Position numbers and translations under genes: made by a program. A stretch of DNA of 64,000 nucleotides from Actinophytocola oryzae (lineage in GTDB: Bacteria > Actinomycetota > Actinomycetes > Mycobacteriales > Pseudonocardiaceae). The stretch is taken from positions 62,001 to 126,000 of the forward strand of contig NZ_SOCP01000018.1 in the NCBI RefSeq assembly GCF_004364325.1, in the 5' to 3' direction. The notes beneath the pieces are model-generated. The model saw only the letters and a program-made list of their open reading frames with translations, was not told where the DNA came from and searched no databases. Below are positions 22,902-30,877 of the stretch, in pieces (positions within the stretch are counted from its first letter, which is position 1; every line of letters starts with the position of its first letter).

Positions 22902-24359
22902 ATGTCCTTGCTGACCAGAATCCGTGGGCGTGCCGGGTTCGGCCGGACCAGGATCGGTGCTGCCGTGGTGGTGCACGCCGCCGACGGGGTGACCGACGAG
23001 GCCCGCGCGCTCGCCGAGTCGCTGCCCGCAGACCCCGAGCACGAGCTGGTCGTGGCGGACGTGCCGCCGGTGTCCGCGATCGACGTGTGGCAGTCGTTCG
23101 CCGCCGCGCTGCCGAGAGGCCGCAGGTCCCTGCGGGTCGTGCCAGGTCAGGAGCCGCGTGAGATCGCGCCGTACGTGTGGCAGTGGCTCGCCGACCGGCT
23201 CGGCCGAGGCGTGCTCGCGCCCTACGGCCTGACCCAGAACCGTGCGGGCACGCTCTTCGTGCACTCGATCGACCAGAGCGGCTGGGTGTCGTTCGGCAAG
23301 GGCAAGGCACCCGCCTGGACGGGCAAGCGTTTCCCCCAGCCGGTCTGGGACACCATCGAGGTCTCGCAGGTCCGGTCCGCGGGCTTCCGAGGCGTCGCCG
23401 AGCCGTTGCCCGCCGGGGTGTGGCTGCGCCCGGACGTCGACCAGGGAGTGCTCACCACCGGCCGCAACAGGCTCGCCGCGACGCTGCCGTGCCTGCCGGA
23501 CACCCCGTTGATCGTGCTCGGCGTGTGTGATGCCGCGGACCTCGACATCGCCGACGTCGCGGCGTTCTGGCGGACGCTGCCGCCGAACCTCGCCGCGTCG
23601 GCACGGTTCGTCCAGTACGGCGGGCTGACGCTGCCGCACGGCGCGACCTTCGGCCAGCACCTCGCGGACGCGCTCGGCATGGAGATCTGCGCCTACACCG
23701 GCATTCCCACCGGCACCCCGGACAAGCTCGACGTGCTGGCGCTGCGCCAGGACGGCTCCCTGGGTGCCAGTGCCTTCGCGCAGGCGTTCGCCTACCGCCC
23801 GGGTGGCCCGGCCACCGGCAGGCTGTGTGCGCACCGGGCACCGCTCGACGGCCTCGGCGAGGTGGCGCCGGGGGTCTACTGGTACGCGCCGGACGTCGTG
23901 GTCGAGGTCGTCAGGGCCGGGCTGTGGCTCCGGCCCGCGGAACAGATCACGGACCCGACCGGCGTTCGCGCCGCACCGCTCGACCCACCGCACAGCCTGC
24001 TGCTGTACGAGGCGACCGATCCCGCGAGGGCGGACCGGCTCGCCGAGGTGGCGGCGGAGCTGCGTGACCGCCTCGACGAGGAGACCCGTTCGGCGACCCT
24101 GCTGATGCCGAGCACGGCCCTGGCAGGCGCGCCATCGGGGGTCACGCGGCCGGCCGCGCCCCTGCCGGTGGAGCCGTCGCCGCCCGTCGTCGAGGTCCAG
24201 GACCCGCCCGCCGAACCGGTCGACGCGGGCGGGACCGACGACACCGACGACACCGACCTGCCGTGGCTTTCGCGCCTGATGGAGACCGTGTCGATCCCGG
24301 CGCCCGCCCGTCCGTCCAGAGTGGAGGTCCAGGATGACGGAGCCCGAGGCACCCGCTGA
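22902..24359 (+). CDS. Hypothetical protein of the T7SS toxin locus
   Basis: 485 residues. The start MSLLTRIRG was chosen because AGGGGAG lies just upstream at 22891-22897; an in-frame ATG at 22869 is possible. No family is recognised. The N-terminal half is alpha/beta with ADVPPVSAIDVWQSFAAALP and IAPYVWQWLADRLGRGVLAPYG. The centre has LFVHS-DQSGWVSFGKG and repeated R-P-GV-W-RPDV-like strands. The C-terminal 80 residues are a low-complexity acidic Pro-rich tail. No signal peptide or membrane helix is visible. It sits between the two T7SS-associated paralogues and overlaps the second by 26 bp, so it is probably part of the same export or regulation unit. Confidence 0.85.
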   Translation: MSLLTRIRGRAGFGRTRIGAAVVVHAADGVTDEARALAESLPADPEHELVVADVPPVSAIDVWQSFAAALPRGRRSLRVVPGQEPREIAPYVWQWLADRLGRGVLAPYGLTQNRAGTLFVHSIDQSGWVSFGKGKAPAWTGKRFPQPVWDTIEVSQVRSAGFRGVAEPLPAGVWLRPDVDQGVLTTGRNRLAATLPCLPDTPLIVLGVCDAADLDIADVAAFWRTLPPNLAASARFVQYGGLTLPHGATFGQHLADALGMEICAYTGIPTGTPDKLDVLALRQDGSLGASAFAQAFAYRPGGPATGRLCAHRAPLDGLGEVAPGVYWYAPDVVVEVVRAGLWLRPAEQITDPTGVRAAPLDPPHSLLLYEATDPARADRLAEVAAELRDRLDEETRSATLLMPSTALAGAPSGVTRPAAPLPVEPSPPVVEVQDPPAEPVDAGGTDDTDDTDLPWLSRLMETVSIPAPARPSRVEVQDDGARGTR

Positions 24360-24882
24360 GCCGGACGGGAGGTTCATCTTCCTGGTCGACCCGGCGTGGC
24401 GCCCGACGGAGGAGTCGACCACCACGCCGATGACGTCCATCATCGGCGCCTGGCCGCTGTCCGACGACGGTGTCCGCGGCCGTTTCCAGCCGAACCCGGT
24501 CTACTTCCCGTCCACACCGGACTCCCCGCTGGACCCGGTCGACGCGGTGCTCGGCAAGCTGGCCGCCGGCGAGTTCGACGCCGACCTGCTGCCCGAGGTG
24601 CTGACCGACGTCATGTTCGGCATCGCGCTCGACGAGCGGGGTGTCGCGATCGTCCGCCACGCACCGGACGGCGTGCCCTCGGTGCTGGTGACGACCTCCT
24701 ACGGGCACCGCGAACGGGTCGACGCGGCGGACTGGCGCAACGTGACGCTCACCGAGCTGGCCGAGGCGCTGCCGGCACGGGGCGTGGACGTGCTGCTCAA
24801 CCCCGGCGCGTCGACGTCGATGCGGGTGCTGGCCGACGCCGTCCGCGCCGCGGTCCGCGAGCACGCCGAGACCAGCGGGTAG
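24334..24882 (+). CDS. Type VII secretion system-associated protein (paralogue 2)
   Basis: 182 residues, overlapping the preceding gene by 26 bp. It is clearly homologous to the product at 22232: FLVDPAWRPTEE, IIGAWPL-DDG, F-PNPVYFPSTPDSPLDPVDAVL, GIALDERGVAIVRHAPDGVPSVLVTTS-GHRERVDA and LLNPGAS-SMR. It lacks the acidic insert of paralogue 1. Two paralogues flanking an unknown gene suggest paired adaptors, perhaps for different modules of the substrate. The gene ends 5 bp from the convergent Hsp70 gene. Confidence 0.8.
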   Translation: MTEPEAPAEPDGRFIFLVDPAWRPTEESTTTPMTSIIGAWPLSDDGVRGRFQPNPVYFPSTPDSPLDPVDAVLGKLAAGEFDADLLPEVLTDVMFGIALDERGVAIVRHAPDGVPSVLVTTSYGHRERVDAADWRNVTLTELAEALPARGVDVLLNPGASTSMRVLADAVRAAVREHAETSG

Positions 24883-24887
24883 TGCCG

Positions 24888-26666
24888 TCAGCCCAGCTTG
24901 TCGCAGGAGGTGGCGTCGGCGTCCTTCGCGGCGTCGGCCTCCCAGCGGACGTGCGAGAACGTGGCGTCGAAGGTCTGCTCCGTGTACACGAGGAACGGGG
25001 TGTTGACCTTCTTCGGGTCCAGCCCGCCCGCGGTGAAGCAGCTCAGCGGGATCTTGACCGTGGACCGCTTCTCCGGCTTGAGGTGTTGCAGCACCGCTGT
25101 GATCGGCACCTCGGCGCCGCACGGGTACTCGCAGTGCACGGCCACCGTGGTGCGGGCCACGGGGGGCGCGTGCACGGCGACGTCGAAGACCAGCGCGCCG
25201 GAGTCGGCGTAGGACTTCAGGTCCTCGGTGCCGTCGGCGTTCTGGAGGTACATCTGCGCGGCGGTGCCGTGCCAGGCGATCCGCAGGCCGCCGCCGTCCG
25301 GTGTGGCGGAGATGGGGCCCTGGACCGCGCCGTCCTTGGTGATCTCGACGCCGCCCCAGTTCTCCCCGGACGCGATGAAGCCGGTCCACGGCTTGACGGC
25401 CCCGTTGTCCAGCACCTTCATGGTGGGTGGTGGGCCCGCCTCCTGGGCCTGGCCGCCGCTGGAGGTGAGCAGCAGGGTCGTGACCACGCCGACGAGCACC
25501 ACCGCGGCCACGGCCATCGCGGGCACCAGCCACCTGCGTTTCGGCGTGGGCGACAGGGTGAAGTCCGGCGGCGGGGCAGCGGAGACCGCGGCGGGCACGG
25601 CGGTGGGCGCGGGCCGGTTGGCGGCCTCCGCGGCCGCGCCGAGCGCCACCGTGAACTTGGGGTGCAGGGTCACCCGCACCGGCTTGCCGAACTCCTTGGA
25701 CACCAGCTGCCAGACGAGCGGGATGCGCGACGAGCCGCCCGCGAGCAGCACCGCCGACAGGTCGTCGGGACGCAGGCCTGCCGAGGCCACGGTCCGGCGC
25801 AGCGCGTCGGTCGTGAGCTGCACCGACGGCCGGATCATCTCGTTGAACTCGAGCCGGGTGATCGTGACCTCGCGCGGCCCGGACGGCAGCGGCACGGTCA
25901 GGGTCACGTCCGGCTCGGTCGACAGGTCCTCCTTGGCCCGCACGCACATGCCGCGGATCGCCGCGAGCGCGGCGGTGGCGGCCGGGTCGGTGGGGTCGAG
26001 TGCGCCGATCGCGCCGTCCAGCCGCTCGTCCAGGTGCGCGAGGAGCGTCTCGTCGAAGTCGATGCCGCCGAGGTGCTCGATGCCCTCGGGGACGCCGAGG
26101 ATCTCCATCCCGCCGGGCCGCATGCGCAGGATCGTGGAGTCGAACGTGCCGCCGCCGAGGTCGTAGACGGCGACGACCTCGCCGTCGCCGAGCCGCCGCT
26201 CGGCGGAGTAGTGCGTCGCCGCCGCCTCTGGCTCGGTGAGCAGCTGGTAGCCGGGCAGACCGGCCAGCTTGGGCACCTCGCCGAACTGCTCGCGCCGGTA
26301 GGGGCCCCAGATCGCCGGGCAGGTCAGCACGACCGAGCCGGGCGGACCGCCCATGGCCCTGGTGACGGTGAACAGCACGTCGCGGAGCTGTGCGGCCATC
26401 AGCGCGGTCGGCGAGTACGCGGCGCCGCCGAGCACCAGCGGCGTCGGGTCGCCGAGGCGGCGCTTGAAGTTGCGGGCGATGCGGGCGGGGTCACCCGCCG
26501 CGGCGAGCGCGGCCGGACCGGTGAGGATGGCGCCGTCCGGCGCGGGACAGGCCACGGAGGGGACGACCACGCCGGGACTCAGCGCCACCATGCGGGTGCC
26601 ACCGGGGCCGCTGACAGCGGCGGACGTGAACGAGGTGCCGAGATCGATCCCTACGCCGTAGCTCAT
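24888..26666 (-). CDS. Membrane-anchored Hsp70-family protein with extracytoplasmic carbohydrate-binding-like domain
   Basis: 592 residues; the start is the ATG before SYGVGIDLGTSFTSAAV. The N-terminal 370 residues are an Hsp70/actin ATPase domain: GIDLGTSF (phosphate 1), VYDLGGGTFDSTIL (phosphate 2) and VLLAGGSSRIPLV (adenosine). After about 25 further residues (FTLSPTPKRR) comes one membrane helix (WLVPAMAVAAVVLVGVVTTL), then about 180 residues outside the cell. That part (WTGFIASGENWGG, ALVFDVAVHAPP, VHCEYPC, KIPLSCF, VNTPFLVYT) resembles the galactose-binding-like C-terminal domain (Exop_C) of GH3 glucohydrolases. The usual Hsp70 substrate-binding domain and lid are missing. Its partner may be the J-domain of the giant toxin. 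Confidence 0.88.
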   Translation of the reverse strand: MSYGVGIDLGTSFTSAAVSGPGGTRMVALSPGVVVPSVACPAPDGAILTGPAALAAAGDPARIARNFKRRLGDPTPLVLGGAAYSPTALMAAQLRDVLFTVTRAMGGPPGSVVLTCPAIWGPYRREQFGEVPKLAGLPGYQLLTEPEAAATHYSAERRLGDGEVVAVYDLGGGTFDSTILRMRPGGMEILGVPEGIEHLGGIDFDETLLAHLDERLDGAIGALDPTDPAATAALAAIRGMCVRAKEDLSTEPDVTLTVPLPSGPREVTITRLEFNEMIRPSVQLTTDALRRTVASAGLRPDDLSAVLLAGGSSRIPLVWQLVSKEFGKPVRVTLHPKFTVALGAAAEAANRPAPTAVPAAVSAAPPPDFTLSPTPKRRWLVPAMAVAAVVLVGVVTTLLLTSSGGQAQEAGPPPTMKVLDNGAVKPWTGFIASGENWGGVEITKDGAVQGPISATPDGGGLRIAWHGTAAQMYLQNADGTEDLKSYADSGALVFDVAVHAPPVARTTVAVHCEYPCGAEVPITAVLQHLKPEKRSTVKIPLSCFTAGGLDPKKVNTPFLVYTEQTFDATFSHVRWEADAAKDADATSCDKLG

Positions 26667-26827
26667 GGCATCTCCGACTCTCCATCGGTGAAGCACAGGA
26701 ATATCCAACTAAACGAAGCTATAGTAACAACCATGTCGTCGGGTCACCCCTCCATGGTCACGGGGCCCGCACCCCTGTTCGTTCATCGCCTGCTCAACGT
26801 GCTGGTCAGATCCGGGTCGGTCGCCAC
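26667..26827. promoter_or_regulatory. Divergent promoter region, Hsp70 / response regulator
   Basis: 161 bp between divergent starts. It contains an AT-rich core around 26700-26735 (GCTATAGTAACAA) in otherwise GC-rich DNA, the likely site of one or both -10 regions. No clear palindrome was found. Confidence 0.4.
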
Positions 26828-27493
26828 GTGCGGGTAGCGATCGCCGAGGACGGCGCATTATTCCGCGAGGGTCTGTCACTGCTGCTGCGGGCCGCCGGTC
26901 ACGACGTGGTCGGGTGCGTCGGCGACGGTGACTCACTGCTCGGGATCGTCGCCGCCAACCCGGTGGACGTCGCGATCCTGGACGTGCGGATGCCGCCGGA
27001 ACCCGAGGGCGGCCTGACGACCGCGGCCCGCATCCGGGCGGCCTACCCCGCCACCGGCCTGCTGCTGCTGTCCCACCACGCGGAGACCCACTACCTGACC
27101 CGGGTGCTGGAGATCGGCGCCGAGGGCATCGGCTACCGGCTCAAGGAGCGGATCGCGGGCATACAGGTGCTCGCCGACACGCTGGACCGCATCGCGGCCG
27201 GTGAGATCGTGATCGAGCCCGCGGTGGCCAAGCGGCTCGTGGAGGTCCCGTCGAAGAGCGCGGAGAACACCATCGCCGCGCTGACCGAGCGTGAGCTGGA
27301 CGTACTGCGGCTGATGGCGCAGGGCCGCGCCAACAACGCGATAGCCGGGGCGTTGTTCGTGTCGGCCAAGGTGGTGGAGAAGCACATCGCGTCGATCTTC
27401 GCGAAGCTCGAGCTGCCGGGTGACCAGACCGTGCACCACAGGAGGGTGCTGGCGGTCCTCGCCTACCTTCGTGCCACCGGACTGGACGGGTGA
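26828..27493 (+). CDS. NarL/LuxR-type response regulator (orphan)
   Basis: 221 residues with GTG start. The receiver domain (1-120) has the acidic pocket ED (8-9), phospho-acceptor Asp in VAILDVRMPP and the conserved Lys in YRLKERI. The C-terminal LuxR helix-turn-helix reads ALTERELDVLRLMAQGRANNAIAGALFVSAKVVEKHIASIFAKL, close to the family norm. No sensor kinase gene is adjacent, so its partner is elsewhere. Its position divergent from the Hsp70 gene makes control of the toxin-associated genes possible. Confidence 0.88.
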   Translation: MRVAIAEDGALFREGLSLLLRAAGHDVVGCVGDGDSLLGIVAANPVDVAILDVRMPPEPEGGLTTAARIRAAYPATGLLLLSHHAETHYLTRVLEIGAEGIGYRLKERIAGIQVLADTLDRIAAGEIVIEPAVAKRLVEVPSKSAENTIAALTERELDVLRLMAQGRANNAIAGALFVSAKVVEKHIASIFAKLELPGDQTVHHRRVLAVLAYLRATGLDG

Positions 27494-27515
27494 GCCCGTT
27501 CGGCGTCACCCGTCC
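27484..27515. terminator. Bidirectional hairpin terminator
   Basis: A perfect 10-bp stem (GGACGGGTGA with TCACCCGTCC) spans the stop codon of the response regulator and the short gap before the convergent lipoprotein gene. Loop is 12 bases. No T-tract. Confidence 0.6.
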
Positions 27516-27523
27516 GCCCCGGG

Positions 27524-28042
27524 TCACGGGTGGTAGAGCTCGGCGACCTCGGCGATCCGGTCCTGCGCGTCGACCTTGATCTCGGCGGTCAGGCCGCCGT
27601 CGTCGAGTGCGGCCAGCAGCTGCTCCGCGGTGCAGGGCTGGTTGCCGCGCCCGTCGGCGCCGATGGAGAGCCCCGTGTCCGTGTCGGCCGGGCAGATTGA
27701 GCCGGCGCTGAAGACCTTCACGTCGGGCGCCAACGGCAGCCGGTGCGGCCCGTCGCCGGGCACGTCCACGTAGCGCGCCTCCATGTTGCCCTCACCCGGC
27801 TCCAGCTGGACCAGCTCGAAACCGACCATCCTGAGGTCGCGGTCGTACCCGGTCAGTGCCGCGGTGACCGTGGTCCCGGGGAACCGCAGCTCGTCGACGG
27901 GTGCGGCCCCACTCGTGTCGCTCACCTTCTCGACGTCACCGCCCGATGGCTTGGTGCCCGCGTCGTCGCTGGTGTCACAGGCAGTGGTCCCACCGGCGGC
28001 GAGAACGGCGGCGACGAGGAGTCCGACAGTGGTGTTGCGCAT
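27524..28042 (-). CDS. Putative lipoprotein of unknown function
   Basis: 172 residues. The N-terminus MRNTTVGLLVAAVLAAGGTTACDTSDD is a signal peptide with a Cys at 22 in a lipobox-like TTAC, which is atypical at -3. An AGGGGAAG ribosome-binding site precedes the ATG. The mature part starts with a Ser/Thr/Asp linker and then a small beta-rich domain with two Cys (SICPAD, QPCTAEQL) that could pair. No family recognised. Probably anchored to the outer face of the membrane. Confidence 0.75.
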   Translation of the reverse strand: MRNTTVGLLVAAVLAAGGTTACDTSDDAGTKPSGGDVEKVSDTSGAAPVDELRFPGTTVTAALTGYDRDLRMVGFELVQLEPGEGNMEARYVDVPGDGPHRLPLAPDVKVFSAGSICPADTDTGLSIGADGRGNQPCTAEQLLAALDDGGLTAEIKVDAQDRIAEVAELYHP

Positions 28043-28248
28043 TTCTTCCCCTTTGTTTTCCCGTGGATTTCGAAGTCGCACCGGTGAGCATTCACAAAAG
28101 GAGACGCCTCGGCTTCCGGGGAGGTTCCACGAAGAAGGAAGGAATTGGAGGCAACCTTGGCAAGCGATGCGACTACCAGTGGAAACCGAAGAAATGTGCC
28201 ACTCGTCGACCGGAATTTTCTTTCTCGCCGACAACGTCACGGGGGTGC
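28043..28248. promoter_or_regulatory. AT-richer intergenic region, promoter of the lipoprotein gene
   Basis: 206 bp with lower GC than its surroundings (TTTGTTTTCCCGTGG, GGAATTTTCTTTC). It must hold the promoter for the lipoprotein gene on the minus strand. A short plus-strand frame at 28167-28259 (30 residues) has no good ribosome-binding site and is not called. Confidence 0.4.
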
Positions 28249-28683
28249 TCAGGGAATGAGACGGGCGAGTGTGTCCGTGACCACCCGGACCGACGGGCGG
28301 CGGCCACCGTCGGGTTCGTGGGTCAGCCAGCGGACCGGACCTCTTCCGGTCACGCTCGGCGGCAGCGGGACCCGGCAGCCCGACGGGAGCCTGCCGACCG
28401 CCGCGGGCAGGCGCGGCGTGGACACCGGCACCTCGACGGGCTCCAGCAGCACGACGCTCGGCTCGGCGAGATCGACCACCGGGCACGAGAAGTCCATGGC
28501 GCGCAGGGCGGCGACCAGTTCCACGGCGAGCGCGGTCGGCATCCGGAGACCCCAGAGGTCGTCGTCCAGTTCCAGAGCCAGCTGGTTGCCGTCGACGGTC
28601 GTCGTCCAGCCCAGTTCCAGGTGGTAGGTGTGCGCGGCGTGGCGCAGCTGGTCGCCGGTGGTGTCGGCGAAGTCGATGGTCAT
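28249..28683 (-). CDS. Hypothetical protein
   Basis: 144 residues starting MTIDFADTTGDQLRHAAHTYHLELGW; an upstream in-frame ATG at 28716 would add 11 residues. No signal peptide. The segment with LELGWTTTVDGNQLALELDD, a middle VVDLAEPSVVLLEPVEVPV strand region and a final RWLTHEP resembles short actinobacterial proteins distantly like the DNA primase/polymerase (prim-pol) N-terminal fold, but no catalytic motif is visible. Function unknown. Confidence 0.6.
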   Translation of the reverse strand: MTIDFADTTGDQLRHAAHTYHLELGWTTTVDGNQLALELDDDLWGLRMPTALAVELVAALRAMDFSCPVVDLAEPSVVLLEPVEVPVSTPRLPAAVGRLPSGCRVPLPPSVTGRGPVRWLTHEPDGGRRPSVRVVTDTLARLIP

Positions 28684-28697
28684 TCCGGTTCTCCCCA

Positions 28698-28722
28698 GCA
28701 TCGGCCGTCCTACCACCGATGC
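28698..28722 (-). promoter_or_regulatory. 7-bp inverted repeat upstream of the 28249-28683 gene
   Basis: GCATCGG and CCGATGC are separated by 11 bases, ending 15 bp before the ATG. It may be an operator or a leader hairpin. Confidence 0.3.
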
Positions 28723-28748
28723 TGCCGACCGTCGCCGTCGCCGTCATT

Positions 28749-28803
28749 GGGCCTGTCCCCCCGGTTCGCGGGGCCAGCCCACCGGTTCGGGTAGGGCAGG
28801 CCC
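28749..28803 (-). terminator. Hairpin after the carboxylesterase gene
   Basis: GGGCCTG pairs with CAGGCCC across a 41-base loop that itself contains GC-rich inverted repeats. It lies immediately after the esterase stop codon. Confidence 0.4.
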
Positions 28804-28804
28804 C

Positions 28805-30298
28805 CTACAGGGCCGCCCAGAACGAGCAGTGGTGCGCCGCCGCGAAGTCGGTCTCCGGTTGGGGGTGGGGTGGGACAAGGGACTGCGTCAGCTGCCTGCC
28901 GTCGGTGAACCTCGGCCACAGCGGGGTGGCGTGGTCGGCGAACGAGGTCCACGACCGGCGCATCGCGGAGGCCAGCTTCTCCTGCGACGGGGACAGCCCC
29001 GCGGGTGCGCCGAGGTCGAACAGGTACGGCAGCTCGGCGGCGTGGGCGGCACCCTGCGGGAAGCTCACGGGTGGCAGCAGAGCCGGGGCGTTCTCGTCGT
29101 TGAACTCGTAGGCGTAGGTGGGGACGTACTTCGCCGCCGCCCTGCTCACCGTCAGGCCGGGGCAGGCGAAGATCGCGTCCGTGCCGACCGCGCCGAGGGC
29201 CAGCGGGGGCGCCGCGTACGCCGTCAGCGGGTACTCCGCCGCTATCGCGTTCGCCGCCTGCGGTGGGACACCGAGCAGCGACCCGATCATCGGGACGTAG
29301 TTCTCCGCCGTCACCGGCCGGCCCCGCAGCTCGTCCGCCGCCACGAACAGGCGCCATTCGTCCCGGTTCGTGCCGTTGACGACCGGGACCCTCGCGAACT
29401 GGCCCGTCACCAGTGCGTCGCCGATCGACCGGGTCAGCGTCCGGCCGTCCAGGTTCGGGGTGTAGCCGTCGGACTGGTGTGCCAGCACGGTTTCCACCGG
29501 CAGGTCGCGCAGGCACGCCGCCGACTGGTCGGGGCAGCCCGCCGCCGTCGCGAACGCCTCGCCCTGCGCCTCGGCCGCCGACTGGGTCTTCTGCGTCAGC
29601 TCGTACGCGCCGCTCTGGACGATCGCGCGGTCGAACAGGCCACGGGAAAGTGGTGACGCCAGATGGGAAAGCACGCTCAGCCCACCGGCCGACTCGCCGA
29701 AGATCGTTACGTTGTGCGGGTTTCCGCCGAAGTGCCCGATGTTGCGGGAAACCCAGCGCAGCGCCAGCTGCTGGTCCATCAGGCCGTAGTCGCCCGTCGG
29801 CCCGCCGTTCGAGAACGCCGGGTGGGCAAGGAAACCGAGTGCCCCGAGTCGGTAGTTGACGGTCACCACCACGACACCGTCACGCACCAGCTTCGTCGGG
29901 TCGTACGCGCCGCCGGAGCCGTTGACCAGTGAGCCACCGTGGAGCCACACCATCACCGGCGCGTCGCGTGCGACCTTCGGCGTGAGGACGTTGAGGTACA
30001 GGCAGTCCTCCGACGCGCTCGGCGGGTCGAAGAAGCCCTGGTTCTGTGCGCACGGCGACCCCAGCTCGTCGGCGTCGCGGACGCCCTGCCACCGCGCGGG
30101 GGACCGGGGCGGTTGCCAGCGAAGGGATCCGACCGGGGGAGCCGCGTACGGGATGCCGAGGAACCGCTCCTGTCCGCCGGTCGTCACGCCGCGGACGAGG
30201 CCGTCGGTCGTGGGCACCACCGGCGCGTGTGCCGCCGGGCCGGTCAGCGTCGCCGTGAGCGCGAGGGCCACGGCACCGAGTGTCACTCCAGGAGGCAT
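28805..30298 (-). CDS. Secreted type-B carboxylesterase
   Basis: 497 residues with an N-terminal signal peptide (VTLGAVALALTATLTGPAAHA). Typical type-B features follow: LGIPYAAPPVGSLRW, EDCLYLNVLTP, MVWLHGGSLVNGSGG (oxyanion hole), VNYRLGALGFL and the nucleophile elbow FGESAGG with Ser203. The acid and His lie in the C-terminal half; a HHCS near the end is a plausible catalytic His. Length is normal for the family. It hydrolyses carboxylic esters outside the cell; the substrate cannot be told. It may be co-transcribed with nothing, since a hairpin follows. Confidence 0.9.
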   Translation of the reverse strand: MPPGVTLGAVALALTATLTGPAAHAPVVPTTDGLVRGVTTGGQERFLGIPYAAPPVGSLRWQPPRSPARWQGVRDADELGSPCAQNQGFFDPPSASEDCLYLNVLTPKVARDAPVMVWLHGGSLVNGSGGAYDPTKLVRDGVVVVTVNYRLGALGFLAHPAFSNGGPTGDYGLMDQQLALRWVSRNIGHFGGNPHNVTIFGESAGGLSVLSHLASPLSRGLFDRAIVQSGAYELTQKTQSAAEAQGEAFATAAGCPDQSAACLRDLPVETVLAHQSDGYTPNLDGRTLTRSIGDALVTGQFARVPVVNGTNRDEWRLFVAADELRGRPVTAENYVPMIGSLLGVPPQAANAIAAEYPLTAYAAPPLALGAVGTDAIFACPGLTVSRAAAKYVPTYAYEFNDENAPALLPPVSFPQGAAHAAELPYLFDLGAPAGLSPSQEKLASAMRRSWTSFADHATPLWPRFTDGRQLTQSLVPPHPQPETDFAAAHHCSFWAAL

Positions 30299-30350
30299 CG
30301 TCGACTCCTTCAGGGAAAGCAGGGTTCACCCACTCTCGCAGAGAAGGGGG

Positions 30351-30821
30351 TCAGCCCGCGAGTACCCGCTCGAGGAACGCGGCCACGTTCGCCGTCGTGC
30401 GGTCGATCTGTTCGGCCAGCGTGAGCGACTCCTCTAGGCGCCGCCCGGTGTCCTTCCTGCCACGCAGGTGAAGCGAGCAGTCGAGGTCACCGCACACGTA
30501 GACGCCGACGGAGTTGTCGCCCCGCGCGGACTTGCGTGCCGTCATCAAAGCCACGCCGTCGCCGGGGTGCGTGGTGAGGCACCACGCGCACATGCCGGTC
30601 CGCCGGTGCCGCCCGGGCGGCGCGACCCGCAACGCCACCCCGACGAGCCCGTCGCCGTGCTCCGCGACCACGTACGCCCGCTCCATGTCCCGCCAGCCCA
30701 GGAAGTCCAGGTCGTCCCACGGTCGCTCGGCGAGGTCCCTCGGTACGGCCATGCGCTTGGCCTCGCCCTTCGTGCTGTTCACGAAGGAGGCCCGGATCTC
30801 CCGTTCGGTCACCGCTCTCAT
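30351..30821 (-). CDS. FBP-domain (treble-clef zinc finger) protein
   Basis: 156 residues from ATG 30821; another ATG lies at 30830. It opens VTEREIRASFVNSTKGEAKRMAVPRDL, followed by WDDLDFLGWRD, and has a zinc-finger pair CAWC (CAWCLTTHPGDGVALMTARK) and CGDLDCSL. This is the actinobacterial FBP-type protein related to the C-terminal domain of the EF-G-binding protein FusB, which rescues ribosome-bound EF-G. Whether it protects against fusidic acid or acts in stress cannot be told. It is divergent from a TetR regulator over a shared operator. Confidence 0.85.
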   Translation of the reverse strand: MRAVTEREIRASFVNSTKGEAKRMAVPRDLAERPWDDLDFLGWRDMERAYVVAEHGDGLVGVALRVAPPGRHRRTGMCAWCLTTHPGDGVALMTARKSARGDNSVGVYVCGDLDCSLHLRGRKDTGRRLEESLTLAEQIDRTTANVAAFLERVLAG

Positions 30822-30828
30822 GGACACC

Positions 30829-30872
30829 ATCCTAGGAGCCCTAGGCAAATGGTTATGTCACCTAGGTAGGAT
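30829..30872. promoter_or_regulatory. CCTAGG-rich divergent operator
   Basis: Three CCTAGG palindromes lie at 30831, 30840 and 30861, enclosed by an ATCCTA/TAGGAT inverted repeat (30829-30834, 30867-30872) between the FBP and TetR genes. It probably binds the adjacent TetR protein and overlaps both promoters. Confidence 0.6.
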
Positions 30873-30877
30873 GAGGC

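Noticed and set aside
26828..27493. Two-component system
   Set aside because: No histidine kinase gene lies in the neighbourhood; only the response regulator is present.
28167..28259. 30-residue small protein frame (MRLPVETEEMC...)
   Set aside because: Reads plausibly but has no ribosome-binding site, promoter or conservation evidence.
28145..28627. 160-residue plus-strand frame starting in the 28.0-28.2 kb intergenic region
   Set aside because: Most of it is antisense to the gene at 28249-28683 and its composition is Ser/Thr/Arg low-complexity; despite a GGAGG nearby it lacks coding character.
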